Below, in pieces: positions 46,711 through 59,500 of a stretch of 64,000 bases of DNA. The notes beneath the pieces were generated by a model, which saw only the letters and a list, made by a program, of their open reading frames with translations, made no database searches and was not told where the DNA came from. Each line of letters opens with the position of its first letter. The stretch's first letter is position 1. Source of the stretch: Neckera pumila (lineage: Eukaryota > Streptophyta > Bryopsida > Hypnales > Neckeraceae). The position numbers were made by a program, and so were the translations under genes. Location of the stretch: contig OZ018409.1 in NCBI GenBank assembly GCA_963969595.1, positions 35,043,282 through 35,107,281 on the forward strand. The letters run 5' to 3'.

Positions 46711-47696
46711 ACTCCAATTTGTTTGCTGGTTCGTTTGCTGAATTTCTTGCCTGTTTTGGTGCAGAATAGGTCGTCTTCTGGTTCCGATTCGTCTCTGTCG
46801 GGTGTCCGTTTCGTCTCCGTCTTGGGAGTGCCGTTTTGTGGTTTCTGATGTTGAAGTCTCTGGATCCGGCTTTTAGTTTTGAATTTGGTGTTTCTTGTTT
46901 CCTCGGAGCAGGTTCTTTGTTTCACCTTGGCATCCGTGGTGATGAATTTCGGGGCGGGGGCGGGGAAGGACAGGGGTTTGGTGGACGACGCTTTTTTTAT
47001 TTTTGATTGGCCGTGGGAGGGAGGTTGCGGAGGGAGTAAATTTTGTTGCTCTTTCTTTTATCTGGATGCGGAGTGAGCCCATGGTTGGAAGTCGTCGATG
47101 GGCTAGGTTTTTGTGAGACTGAAGACAATTGATTGTTTTAGCTTTTATTTAGCTGGAAAGTAAATTCGCAATTTCGGGGGTTGAGTTCGTTGATTTGTGT
47201 GGAGTGCCATTTTTGATAGGTCTTTGTGTTTGTTAGGGTTGTGGATGTGTGTGGATGCGTGAATGGGATGAAAGGAGAAGTGGTTTCGGGTCTTCGGCGG
47301 TGTGGACTAGGGTTCTGATTTCCATGAACCTTCTTGGAAGAGTGAGAAGTAATGCGGATGTAATCTACACACGAAGAAGTAGTTTTTTCTTTCTTTCTTT
47401 CGGGATGTGAAGAGGAGGATGACCTAAAACAGGAATTTCTGTTTTTGAATAATTGGCAGGTGAGTGAATTTCGGTCTTGGATGTTGGTGCCAGTTTGACG
47501 ATGGAGCTTGAATCGTTATGTCGTTGCCAAGAACGTGGGCGCAGTAATCGTAACGGCCTCTTTCTTGTGTTGTGCGCTCTTCAGGGAAAGTCCCTACAGT
47601 AAGGGTTTCGAGAAAATCTTCAAAAGACTTCTGTTCTCTTGTCGGCCGCTGCCAATTTATTGAGCTACGGTTGTGTATTGATTGGTGATCAAGACA

Positions 47697-50600
47697 ATGA
47701 CGCGAGTTGTAGTGCAAAGAGGAGGCGTGTCGTCGAATCAAACGCAGCAGTCTCGAGCTCCTCCTTCAAATTCGGCTTCTGTACCTCCCTCGTCGACCTC
47801 GAATTCGCAAGCGAACGATATTTCTGATGATGTTTCAGAGAGCGAGACTGCTGATGTTTTGAAAGTGGAGCCTCACTCTTCTTCACTTGCTGCGAGTGGA
47901 AGTGGAAAATGTGCACCCTCGGCAGTGAATATCGAGATTGCGTCTCTGGTAGGTCAGAATGAGGAGATTCCGACCGGGCAATTACAGTATGTGCTGACTC
48001 AGGATGCAACTTCTGAGCTCTATCCGAGTAGATCTGATTCAAAACCGGTGAGCTTGGATGGAGAGGGGCAGTCAAAGTCTTCTGAAGAGCTTCCTGGATC
48101 GTCAGAATTAAGCAGCAGACCATCCGGGAGAGCACAGTCCAAAGGACCGTCATGTAACCTAACTTCTCACAGTTCGATGCCATTGGCAGCTCCTATTACA
48201 TCCAATCCTTCAAGTATGCAACCTGTGATTCTACCTTCAGTTGCATCCAATGACGCAGTTCCCGTGCCGAGAACCACCAGCCATGAAGAGAACGATGTAG
48301 GAAGGGCCACAAGCATGGCCTCCGAACCTGTGGTTGGGTGTTCTCCTGCTATCCCTCTAGCCCCTCCTCCACCCTGCACGCCTGTATCGTCACGCAGAAG
48401 TGGTTGGGTGGGATGCTCCGCTTTGAATGCCAACCGAGGGCCTACTTCCCGCAGAAAATCAGTAGCATTGAAGGGCACCCGCAGTTCTCCCAATAGCTCT
48501 CGGCCAACATCCCCAAGGTCTTACGGAGAAGGAGACGGCTACAACAGTGCTGACGAACAAAGTCCCTGGACTCCTGGCCCCTCCGGCTACAAGGACGGCG
48601 TAAGCTACTGACCTGAGTCACCTGAGTCCTACTTCCACTAAGATTGGGACCTTTGGTTTGATCTCATTCTCTTTTCTAGGTTGAGGATACTATTTGTGCC
48701 ACTCAAAGCATTTTAATTAATATGTAGGATTATGCTTTCATTTGAGATCACTATAAAGCCCACTCGGGAGATCATTTTGGTACATTATGAGCCAAACTCT
48801 CTTGATATCAAATTTCTATTACCACTTATGCAACCATTCGAAGTGGGATGGTCAACCGAGGTATTCTCTACCTTCGCCCTAGTTATTTCAGATTTTACAG
48901 AAGCTTCGCAAATTCAACATTACGATCTGGAATATTTCTGGAATGGCATGAACCATGTACGTGATGCAGTTCTTACGGTGGTTGTTGAGCGTTGCACTCA
49001 TACTCAATATGGCCAACTCATTCCTATCAGCTATTGGTTTCAGTTCACTTCCGTCGGTGATGATGCAGGCAGAGAGGGAACGTCAGTTTGAGATGGAGCT
49101 GCGACGTGTGAAAGGGATGGAAGTCAGGCACATGGCGGAGGACGGGAACTGTCTCTTCCGTGCTGTGACAGATCGGGTCTATGGGGACCCTGAGATGTAT
49201 GATGAGACTCGGCAGATGTGTATCGATTACATGGTTGGTACTCTTTCAGATTGATGTTATTCGATTCGTCTAGTCTTAGCTTCTAGATTCCCAAGTGACT
49301 TCTTTGTTTTCTGAACTTTTGACTGCTTTAGATGTTTCAATTTGCATATGCGCATTCTAACCTTCACCTAAACCTTGCTTGGTTTAGTTTAAGGGTTAAG
49401 CCAAATGAAGCACGATGTGAAGGTGAAAACTCTTCATCAGTCCATTGCCCATTTGAACCATTCCTTGAGATGCTATTAGAATGCAGTCACTTACTGAGAT
49501 TTGGTAAGACAGAGAAGGATGGTTGTTTTTTCCCGTCTTGGAGATGAATGGAATTTGAGTTGTGTTCTGGTTTTGCAGGAGAAAGAGAGGGATCATTTCT
49601 CACAATTTGTGACGGAGAGTTTCACAGCTTATTGCAAAAGGAAGCGCAGGGATAAGGTTTGGCTCTATGTTTCAATGAAGTTGATCGGATTTCTAGCCGT
49701 TCTTTTATTCTTTCTCTTCTTGACTTGCAACGATACTAAACAGTTATGCTCTATCCTGTCAAGTCTTTGATATTCGTTACTGTTATAGCTATTCACTTTT
49801 TTTCTTATCTTACAATCTGGCTTGTAACATTGAAGGTTTATGGGAATAACTTGGAAATACAAGCAATGGCAGAGATTTATAATCGACCGATTCACATATA
49901 TTCATATAGTACAGGTACTTTCCGTCTTTGGTCAGTCGCTACAGTCGCATTGGTTTGTATGTTGGAAAGAGAATCGTTTTGCATATTACAGATATGTTTT
50001 ATAGAAGGTGATTGCTTTTTTAATCTAATCAAGAGACTTCCGCATTCCAGCACTCAAACCTGATTTCCTCCCCCTCACCTGATCTGTCTGCTGTATTGTC
50101 AGAGCCTATAAACATATTTCATGGAAGCTATGAAACCGATTTACCACCTATTCGTTTGAGCTATCATCGAGGGAATCATTACAACTCCATTGTAGACCCA
50201 TGCAACCCAGCCGTTGGAGTAGGCCTTGGTTTTGGTAGTCTGCGAGGGGTAAGTTAAATGTTCTGTTGATACATGTTTGATTGATGTGGAATTACTATTT
50301 CAATTTCGTTGCCTATTTTCAAGTTTTCGGCAAAGTTTGGACAGGAGAATCATAGACTCATACTATATATGTCCGATGTTGTATGGTGGATGCAGCGAAA
50401 CATAGAGCCTGAACAGGTGAAGGCAGCGCTCAATGCTCAGCAAGAGCAGCAGATAAACAAGGTAGAGTACTTTCACTTCTTATGTGAGATTGTAGACCGG
50501 CACATACACAATATCTATCCGGTAAGTATTGATGTGAACTTGTTCTTTTAAACTTCAAAACAGTCCAGTTCACTTGTAAGTCGGGGTGGTCACCTCTCAG

Positions 50601-52206
50601 AGGAAGGACGTCTTTACTTAGGTTCACTTTGTATTGCACTTGTGAAAGCAGCAAGCTTAAAATCTGAACCAACATCATTTGCAACGACTGGCTGAGATAG
50701 CAAGCTTAGATTTATCCATTGCACACCATATGATGCATTTGGTGTAACAAGTGCCCATGCCCCTTAACGCGGAAGCTTGAAACATAATTTTTATTAGCTT
50801 GCCGCATAGGAGCCATGTAAGCACCACCTCCTCGTGCTCGTTTTTCTTACTTCGACTAGTGTAAAGTGGAAATATTTAAACTGAACGACACAAGGTAGAA
50901 TAAATAGTTATTTTTGACGCCAATCAAGCTGTTAGATTTCTTATGATCTCAAGCTTGTCGCATCGACCTTTGCAATCTCAAGCGTCCTGTGTTGGGAAGT
51001 GGTGTTTGGTAAACGTGTGCCTTGTTTTACAACGTTTTGTGGGCTTGATTCTTTATCCTTTTTGTATTGGTGAACATGTAGGTTCTACTTGCAGAGGGGC
51101 GATACTACTCTGACATGGAATTGACTGAGCAAGAGATAGAGCGCATGGTAATGGAGGCGTCTCGTGCAGAGTATTTGGAAGGAGAGAGTCGTCGAGCTCA
51201 CAATTCCTGGCAGGAGGAGACTTCTACATCAGCAGGCGCAGAGCCGTCCTCTTCGAGGGCTAGTACGTTTCGCGTTTCCTCAATTGACCTAATTGGTTTG
51301 CTCTGTCTACTATTCTAGTGTGATGTTGTTTGTGTACTGGATAATTAATCGAAATTTGTTAAGGTAGGGAATTTATTCCTGTGGCTTTCAGCTTGTTTGA
51401 CTGGTTTCCATTTCCGTTTCCTATTGTTTTGGAAGGTCGTGTACTCTTGTCCCCGGTTTTGAGGGGATGCCATGGACCTATAAAAGGTGTTATTTGGGGT
51501 TATTGTATGAGTAGGGCTATGAATTGTCATGTTTGAAATAGGAGTGTCCCAATCACGAACTGATGAAATCATCTGTGACCACGGTAGAAGTTGATCCCAT
51601 TTTTTGCAAGTTAGGGGTTTGGATTGCATCTGTGACACCAAAATAGCATGCCATAGAGTAAATGAGTTAATCGGTTAAATTATTTTTGTTAAGACCATCA
51701 TCACCATTATTAAGCTTTTGAGCGAATAGTAACTTAAGCAACAAATGGCCAACACATGATCCAGCTGTAACTCAGCTAATGGTGTTCATCAGTGAGTACA
51801 TAAGTGTATGGTGTTCATTAGTGAGTACACCAATATGTGGTCATAGTGAAACAGAGTCGTACACGATTGGAGAATTATTTTTAACTCCAATTTCTTTTAA
51901 CCGTATGTCTGTCGGTGCTTGTTGATTGCAGCTGGAAGTCCCAGAAACACCGGCGACGTGACGGACTCTCTTCAGGCTTTCCACCGACGATCCGTCCCGC
52001 TAACATCTACTCAGAATGAAGATAGCGTGATAACCGAGAATGTCCGGAGGTTGCTCTTTATGGGGTTCAGATATTTGCGAGTCATGGAAGCGCACAGCAT
52101 CTTTGGGGACAATATCAATAACATGCTGTGCTATTTGTTAGAGACCGAAGCTCATGGCTCTGGCACTGGGGAAAATATTAGAAGAAAAGGGAAAGCTGCT
52201 GAATGA
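47697..52206 (+). CDS. OTLD1: Otubain-like (OTU) deubiquitinase, OTLD1 type
   Basis: Eight exons join without a break into 630 codons: 47697-48599, 49069-49233, 49579-49656, 49836-49914, 50103-50248, 50396-50461, 51082-51262 and 51932-52206, all with GT-AG introns. The start (MTRVVVQRG) matches the plant family N-terminus. The first 300 residues are Ser/Pro-rich and probably disordered, with the conserved GDGYNSADEQ motif. The OTU domain (about 315-450) has the catalytic EDGNCLFRA (Asp 326, Cys 329), the VYGNNLEIQAMAE block and GNHYNS (His 434). A UIM-like acidic helix (ELTEQEIERMVMEASRAEYL) and a UBA-like C-terminus (about 577-610) follow. Arabidopsis OTLD1 is a histone H2B deubiquitinase acting with a lysine demethylase in gene silencing. 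Animal OTUD5 shares the layout. Confidence 0.94.
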
Positions 52207-52620
52207 GTGTCTGACGGTGACTGTCAGTTACTTTCTCGGAAGTGTCAGTGTTTCCTCTTACTTGTTGGTGCCTTCCTAGACTTTATTATTGTATTCCAAA
52301 TGCAATTTAAAATCTTGCGCGTCCAATAAGTCCATTTAGTAGAACCTAAAAACTAAATGTTCATATTTTCTACTTTGGACTTTGTGATGTCTAATTCAAC
52401 TATCCATGATTAGCTGACTTTCTGCTACACCCACATTGTTGTCGTTATTTAGTCTTTGCTACCAGTACAATGTTCCGCAATTATTGTTCAATAATTGAGC
52501 GAGTTTCATGATAACCATGATTATGTAGTAGTCAGTGAGGTCTGATTTTTTTATCACATACGGAAATTGTAGATGAACTACACAATGACGTTTGAATATT
52601 GTATGCCAAAGTTACATAGG
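52207..52620. other. 3' flank of the OTLD1-type gene
   Basis: This is probably the 3' untranslated region and then spacer. No further feature was seen before the TTAA element. Confidence 0.5.
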
Positions 52621-52624
52621 TTAA

Positions 52625-53551
52625 CCCCTAAAGGATCAACATGCGTTTTTTTTGGCCGTATAGAAATTTTGGGCAGGCACGTGTGACAAGAGATATCCAT
52701 ATTTGAGGCTGAAATTTTAATAGAAGGTGGGGACGAGGAATATCTTCATGTGTACCAAGTTTCATGACATTTCAAAATACGAGTCAAAAGCTGTGACCTA
52801 ATATGTTACTTTTTTTTTGTAACAAGGTAGTTTGGGCAGACTAGAAAAAATCATTTTTTCCGGAATTTTTTTTTTGATATTGGGTCTCCACATTTATATA
52901 TTTTTTAAAAGCTTTGAGTCATTCCATTTCAATCAATGAGTCAAAAGTTATGAGGGTTTTTGGTTTGCGGGCAGTTATGGATTGTCTACTCTAAAAAAAA
53001 CTTTAAAGTTGTTTATTTAACTCAAATTTCAATATTTTTGGAAAAAAAAAAAATTCTAGGATGTAGATTGATTATTACAACATTTCAACCGTTGGGATTG
53101 ACATTTTTAAATTCCATAATTAAATTTTTAACAATTTAGTATTTTGAATCATTTTCTACTTCTTTCTACTTACTATCTTTTTCCTATATGTTGTACAATT
53201 CCAACTGATGTGAAATTTTTCAAGCATATAGACAACTTGTTTAGGAAATTGAATTCAAAGAAGCACCACCTTTATCGGCATTTTTTCATTGAAAAATGAG
53301 CTTGTGAAGTGCAGCTGCCCGGTTTTTTGCAGGATTGAAAAAATGGTTTTCAAGACTTTGAATGCTTATATCTTTTGATCCACACGGTGGAATTTTCTGA
53401 AATTTTTACCACATGTTTTCAAAATATCATACTACAAGATCCTATGGTTAGATGTGTTAAAAACTGTTTTTTTTCAAAAATTTGGTAGTTGTATTAGAAA
53501 TGGCAGTTTTGGAGCATTTTTGGTGATTACATAGTCATGAAACTTTAGGGG
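52625..53551. mobile_element. TTAA-family element, full-length copy
   Basis: The 927-bp element is flanked by TTAA at 52621-52624 and 53552-53555. It opens CCCCTAAAGGATC and closes ACTTTAGGGG. Internal blocks match other members, such as TACTACAAGATCCTATGGTT near 53430, shared with the 7746-8625 copy. It has no transposase frame. It lies about 420 bp beyond the OTLD1-type stop codon. Confidence 0.8.
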
Positions 53552-53920
53552 TTAAAGTCCTATTCTTAGATTTTTTAAATTTGTGACCTAATTTCAATGT
53601 CCTATTGTTGACAGTTCTATTAGTATGTACGGAGTAGTTATTATTTAGATTTTTAGGACATGCTTTTAAATTATCGTACTTTAGATGGGTTGTTTTGGCC
53701 ATTGCATATGAACAATTAGTCTATGTCATATAGGTCATTTTAGTGATGATCATTCCAAATGTTCTAAACATAAGGTAGTCTGCTCTAAAAGTGATCATGT
53801 TCCAATTGCGATCCCTATCTAGATAGATTGACATGTTGCTTGAAATCTATGATTTTTTCCTTTAATCCTCTTTTTGTGTGTCAAATTTAAAATTGAGGTC
53901 ATGGAAAAATGTGAGGTTAA

Positions 53921-54450
53921 TTCCTAAAGCCCAAGGCATTTTTTGGTCAAAAACAACTCAAAATTGCCAATTCTGCTGCGTTCATCTAAGAAAAGAAAAG
54001 AAAGATATTTCTTTCAAATCTAACTATAGGATCTTGTATTTAACTTATCTCAGAGCATGTGGTAAAAATTTCATAAAGTTTGACCGTACAGATTAGAAGA
54101 TATTAGCATTAAAAGTTGGAAAATTTTGATTTTTTGAACATTAACTTGTAATTTCAGATGACTTTGACCCCCATTTGCAAAAACAATGCATTACAGAGTT
54201 TGAATTTAATTTTTTTTATGTTGAGTAATTGAGTTGAGAACCTATGAAAAAAAATTCCAAAAAAATACGCTTGATTTTTATTCTTTAAAAAATTGTTAAG
54301 TAGAAGTAGGTCCAAGATTGAAAGAAAAAATAAATCGTCAATAGCTCTAAGATGGGATTAAAATACTATAATCCCAATGGTGAGATTGTTTAGCAATCAA
54401 ACTTGGCCTTGTCAAACAATTTTCTTTGAAAAATTGTGAAAATTGCATTT
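53921..54450. mobile_element. TTAA-family element, truncated, inverse orientation
   Basis: TTAA at 53917-53920 precedes TTCCTAAAGCCC. The body matches the first half of the inverse-orientation copy at 30993 (GACCGTACAGATTAGAAGAT near 54080) and then stops. No right end was found. Confidence 0.65.
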
Positions 54451-55900
54451 AGAACCCAAGGAGATCACTTAGAGGGTCCATTAGGAACTACGTGAGTTAA
54501 GATTTTAGATCCCCTATCTTATGTTCTAAAATTTAAATAAAAAGAAAAGAAAAAAATATGAGTAGATTTTCCTACTTTGAAAGTTTATGTTTTGAGTAAT
54601 TGATAGTTTTATTTGTTAATTATAATTAGTTACTAATTTTTGAAGTAAAAAGATACACTGCAAAGCTAAAAATAACATGCATGACTACAATTGATTTATG
54701 TTTTTCAAAATTTATCCTACAAATTTCTTTAAATTAGTTTTCAAATTAGTTTTTTTCCTAAACTCTACTGTGGTGTATTTGAGGCTCATCTTATTTGCAG
54801 CCTCTAACACTAAAAACATTAAGATTTGCAATAGATACTCATACAAAAAATCTTCAATAGAAAAATCATAACTAATTTTGAAAGTCATTCAATTAAAAAA
54901 GAGAACATCCAAAATAATACTTGGGTAAGACTTTAGGGATTAATTAAGCTATTGAATTTATTCTTTCCAGATAAAAATGAAATATAAATTAGTTCTTTCT
55001 AAAGCTCCAGTTATATATATTACATATATAGGTGTCTTATGTTATTAGTTATTTTGTTTTATATAAATCTAGAATGGAGTTCATTATAGTGCAACAACAT
55101 TGAAAAGGTTTTATCAAGTTACAAATTGCAAGGTTCTAATGAGAAGATGTTTTGGACATCATTAGGATTTAGCACAAACAAATGAATGAAAAATTGGATG
55201 AATGAGAATGCAACGGACAAAACCATGATGCAAACTACATTTCTATAAGAAACACTAGTTATTTTAAAGACTTATTGAAATTATTATCATGCATTCTATT
55301 CAAATATATAAAAATTTTACTAATATGTGATACAATGAATGCATAGCATAGCAAGCATGAGCCCCTATTATTCATGGTAGCATTTGTGATATTACAGAGG
55401 GAGTTATGATTTTAGTAGTATGATATAACTATGTTTCTTGCACAAATAAACTCATTTTCATTTTACATGATATAAAATTAACCTACAAAGGACATTGAGG
55501 ACTATTATTCAATGAATGGCTTTCATGGAAATTGTAGAAACAAAGAACGCTCCTATTCATCTTGTAAGATTCTTTGACAAAGAAGAACCATGCATTCAAT
55601 AATCAATTACTTTATGTCATAGGTGCACTCTTTGTTTTCTATAAGAATTTTTTAGTAGAAAAGAATCTTGTAGATTATTTCTTAACCGGAAGAAATCATT
55701 TCTCAAATATTTTTGGGCATCTCATTTTAGAACTACTCTCCACCAACCATGCCTTGCAGATGATCCTCTTTGGTAGACGATCCAAAGGAACCTTATTTTC
55801 ATTCTATTGGCTCTCGATCCAAGTGGCAAGGGCTTTACATTGAAAAAACCTACCACATGTGAAGAATTTTGAGTAGGACCTTCCTCAAACAACGAGCCAA
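54451..55900. other. AT-rich intergenic DNA, no gene seen
   Basis: No coding sequence is supported. The frame at 55574-55843 has no recognisable motif. Confidence 0.5.
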
Positions 55901-56032
55901 TACAACAGAAACAGAGACACCTTGGTTTTATTCAATGCCAAGAAACTAAGAGAAAAAACAATTGTTGGACGGTCAACTAAAGAGGCTCCTTTTTCTGAGT
56001 ATTTCAGCCATTTTCTGAACATTCCCAGAGTG

Positions 56033-56041
56033 ACACGTGTA
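56033..56041. promoter_or_regulatory. G-box element upstream of the PTAR1-type gene
   Basis: ACACGTGTA contains the CACGTG core bound by plant bZIP and bHLH factors. It lies about 490 bp upstream of the start codon in a GC-richer stretch that also carries repeated GGTCCGGAC words (56160-56190). The role is inferred from position only. Confidence 0.4.
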
Positions 56042-56529
56042 ACGGTCAGAGTATTTGAATCCCACACAGTCCCTTTCCCAAAGCCCGAACCAACTCCCAA
56101 GCACATCGACGGATTTCATCGGGACTCGGTCCGACCTACGGACCCTGGCTGGAGGTTCGTTGGTCCGGACCCTTGGTCGGTCCGGACCATCGTCCCCGGC
56201 CCGTCCTGTCCTCCCCCAGGAGCATTCCTCTGTCGCAGTACTCTTATTACGCTCTGTTTCTGCAGAGTATTATCTCTGGCATTGGTGCAATCACAGTGCG
56301 TTTATTCTAGGTTTAGTTCCTATTGCTGCTGCTTCTTAGTTTCTTTTCTCGTTTTCTTTTTCTCTTTTTGTTCTTTTCTTTGGAATTTGTTTGAGTTAGG
56401 AAGAAAACCGGACTATTAATTTGACCTCTTTAGTGGAGATCGCTTTTAGTGGAGAATAAAGACCGCTGTGCTGGATCTCTGATTTCGGAATCAGAAGTGA
56501 GAGTTGCGTAAGAATTGAGGCGCAAGGCG

Positions 56530-59500
56530 ATGGCGGAAGAAGAGGATATGTGGGAGCGTGGAGTGAGATTGGTGTCGGATTTGCATTCGATTCTTGAATT
56601 TGACCCTTACATGTACGTTGTGACTCTCTCGCTCGCTCTGTGTTTTGTCTCGTGAAGTTGCAAACAGTAAATTCGATGGATTTTCTGTTTAATTCTTTCG
56701 TTTCGTGGTTGTGATCTTTAATGATTGACCAGATGTTAGACTATCTGCATTGAGGGAGTTCAGGTGTAACTATTTCCTCGGTTCTTCGACTAATGCTAGA
56801 TGATACATGGATGGCTCATGCTTTGGTTTTATCGAGAATTTTTTTCGGGAAGAGCGTGTATGCTAACGACTTTTGAGCGTTTCGACTTTTGAGCGTTTCT
56901 TTCTCGAGCTGTGCGGAGGGATTGATAAAGACCTATTGACCTAGATTTTATTAAGTGCTTACGGTCTGAGTAGTGTAGTTCGAATATTTTTGAAGCCAGA
57001 TTTGGATCAATTCTATTATCTGTTAGCTCCTGAATGTTTCATTCCTGGTGCTGTGGATTGCCGCATGTGAGCTTTCGAATTTTATCGGGGTCCTTACAGT
57101 TAGTTCAGCGATTGTAATTGATGCGTGTGTATTTCTTTCTCCAGCTCACTCGGTCCTTACAGGATTTTTTTGCAACTTACTCCGTATGAGATAAACAGCT
57201 GGAATAGTTTGACCTTGAGTACATGTGTGCAGAAGTCAGTGTAATGACAACTGTCATTGCTTTACCAAAATTAAACTCTGGAAAGGACTACTTCTACCTC
57301 TATATCTATCTGGCATGACACTCTATTTCGATGATGTACTGCAGTGATGAGCTCGGGTTTGTGCATCCGTCTCAACTTGAGAGCTTGCATTCTCTCGAAA
57401 ACTTTGCTTTAGATCAGGAGAGACCTTTTTTTATGAAAACAAGGAGGAAATCTGATGGTCAAGAGGAATCGGATGATTCTATTGAGTATGCGGAGGATTG
57501 TTCACAGAGAAGCGAAGGACATGAAGTGGAGGCTGAACCGCCTGGGACCAATCCGGATCAGAGTTATCTAAACAGCATGCAAGGAGAAGCCATCAACTTT
57601 CCTTATGACAAATCAGCATTTTGGTGTTCTCATCACAAGCTCGCCATTGCCGTACCTGCCCTTGCCCCTATTTACGAAGTTGCCAAGAAAGAGTTTCTTG
57701 CAAATAGGAAAGTATACACGAAATGGATGGCTGGTGCATGGAGCGCTAGCACACATGCCACTACCTTCAGCACCCAGTTCTCTGATATTAGCTTGGAAAA
57801 TGGACATGCAAATGGTGATTTGAAAGTTGTTGACACGGGCACTGGAAATGAGGAGGCCTTAGTGCAGAAGAATCTCATGCTTTACACGAGAGTGTTGGTG
57901 ATTGTGAACAGTGACTTTGCAAGTGCTTGGAATACCAGGTGAGCTCTTTTTAATGACCACTTAGACCTATTACGCTTGTATATAAGGATAAACTGTGATA
58001 TCGAGGTCAGTGAAGTTGTAAAACATTCTCAAATAGGCGACTTTAATTGGCTGCATGCTTAGGTCTTGCAGGCAGTCATCGCAGTTGCTTGAGGTGTGCA
58101 TGGTTGAAGCATCGCATCCGTGATCTCTTAGTTTTTCGATCATATATCAGCATCCCTGAAGTTCTCTCGCCATTGCACTTCTTTGTTGTAGAAAGCGCAT
58201 ACTGTCGAGAATTGAGGCAACGGAAGCTTCTCTTTTGGCTGAGCTGCGTCTAGCGGGCATGGTGTTAGCGTATGGGCCCAAGAGCGAGGAGTCGTGGGCT
58301 TACAGGTTCGTTTTACTTTTCGAGCTGCTGATTTTTATTTGATTGTATCACATATTTTAATATTTTAGCAGATTCGATTTCTATTTTGTATTCCCAGAAG
58401 AATTAGTCAGGGGGGGTCCTTCACTAGATTTTTCAAGCAGTTTCCCAGGTGTTCAAACAGTCGAGTTATGGTTCCTCCAATTATGGCTGCTGCCTCTTGG
58501 AATGTATAGTGTGTCTGCAAATTGCAGACTTTACTTTGTTCTGTACAGATTCACAGTTCTCTGTTTGTAACTTCGTTTACATGTTAGTGAAACTTATAGT
58601 CATAGGTGTTACATTTAGGGATTATGTTTCGTGCATGTTTATACAAAAAGTTATTCCTTCACTTATATCTTCCCAAGTACGTAGCAATTTTCAGCTTCTT
58701 GACGTTGCTATTGGGGACATGCTTTGGGCAGGCGGTGGATTATTAACCGGATGATTTCTGGTGGAATGTGTTGGAAGACTCTGGACTCGGTCCTTAAAGG
58801 CGATTCAATGCTTGTCGAAGCCATTGCTGGGGTATACTCTTTGAATTTCCATTTAAATTTCTATCACCTGCTGTACCTTAATCAAATGTTGTTTTCAATT
58901 TGTAGAATTAGTTCAACCTTAAAGGGCTTGCCCGATTATGAACAAGACGACAAATCTAAGGTCAAACTGCGACGATCACTGCCCTAGACTGGCAAATGCC
59001 ATTAGTTACTTGAGCATCAAGTAGGCGATTTCACTGAACCTTCCAGAAAGAGGAGTCCCAGCTTTTTAGTATTAGGAGCGAACGAATTGTTCTGATAAAT
59101 ATTCCAACCTCTTATACCTATGAAGTTTACATGCATTTGGAGAAAGATGCAAACGGCGGGTAGGAAGATCATTATCTGACCATTTTGTCCGCGTGATTAA
59201 GTATCTACTGTTCACCTGTGGTGCAGAGGTCGACGATGAACTACCGGGCGTGGCGCCATCGCTATTGGCTAGTCTCACGTATGACACTTAAGCAGGTCTA
59301 TTTTCTATGATTTTCTAATTCTCCTTTCTTTCTAGTAAATTCCTCGCTCTGTACTAAATGATAAGCTCACTAATGCATTGTGTTTCGTTTTGTATACCAC
59401 CGCTTTTCTGATTGGTTTGTTTTTGTGACGCAGGCGTCATTGGAATTACAAGATACAAAGAGATGGGCGCAAAAGCATGTAGCTGATAACTGCTGCTTCC

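Noticed and set aside
47689..48493. Minus-strand frames of 164 and 108 codons
   Set aside because: Shadows of the low-complexity first exon of the OTLD1-type gene.
55574..55843. Plus-strand frame of 89 codons
   Set aside because: No family motif, no splice context or promoter; most likely chance in AT-rich DNA.
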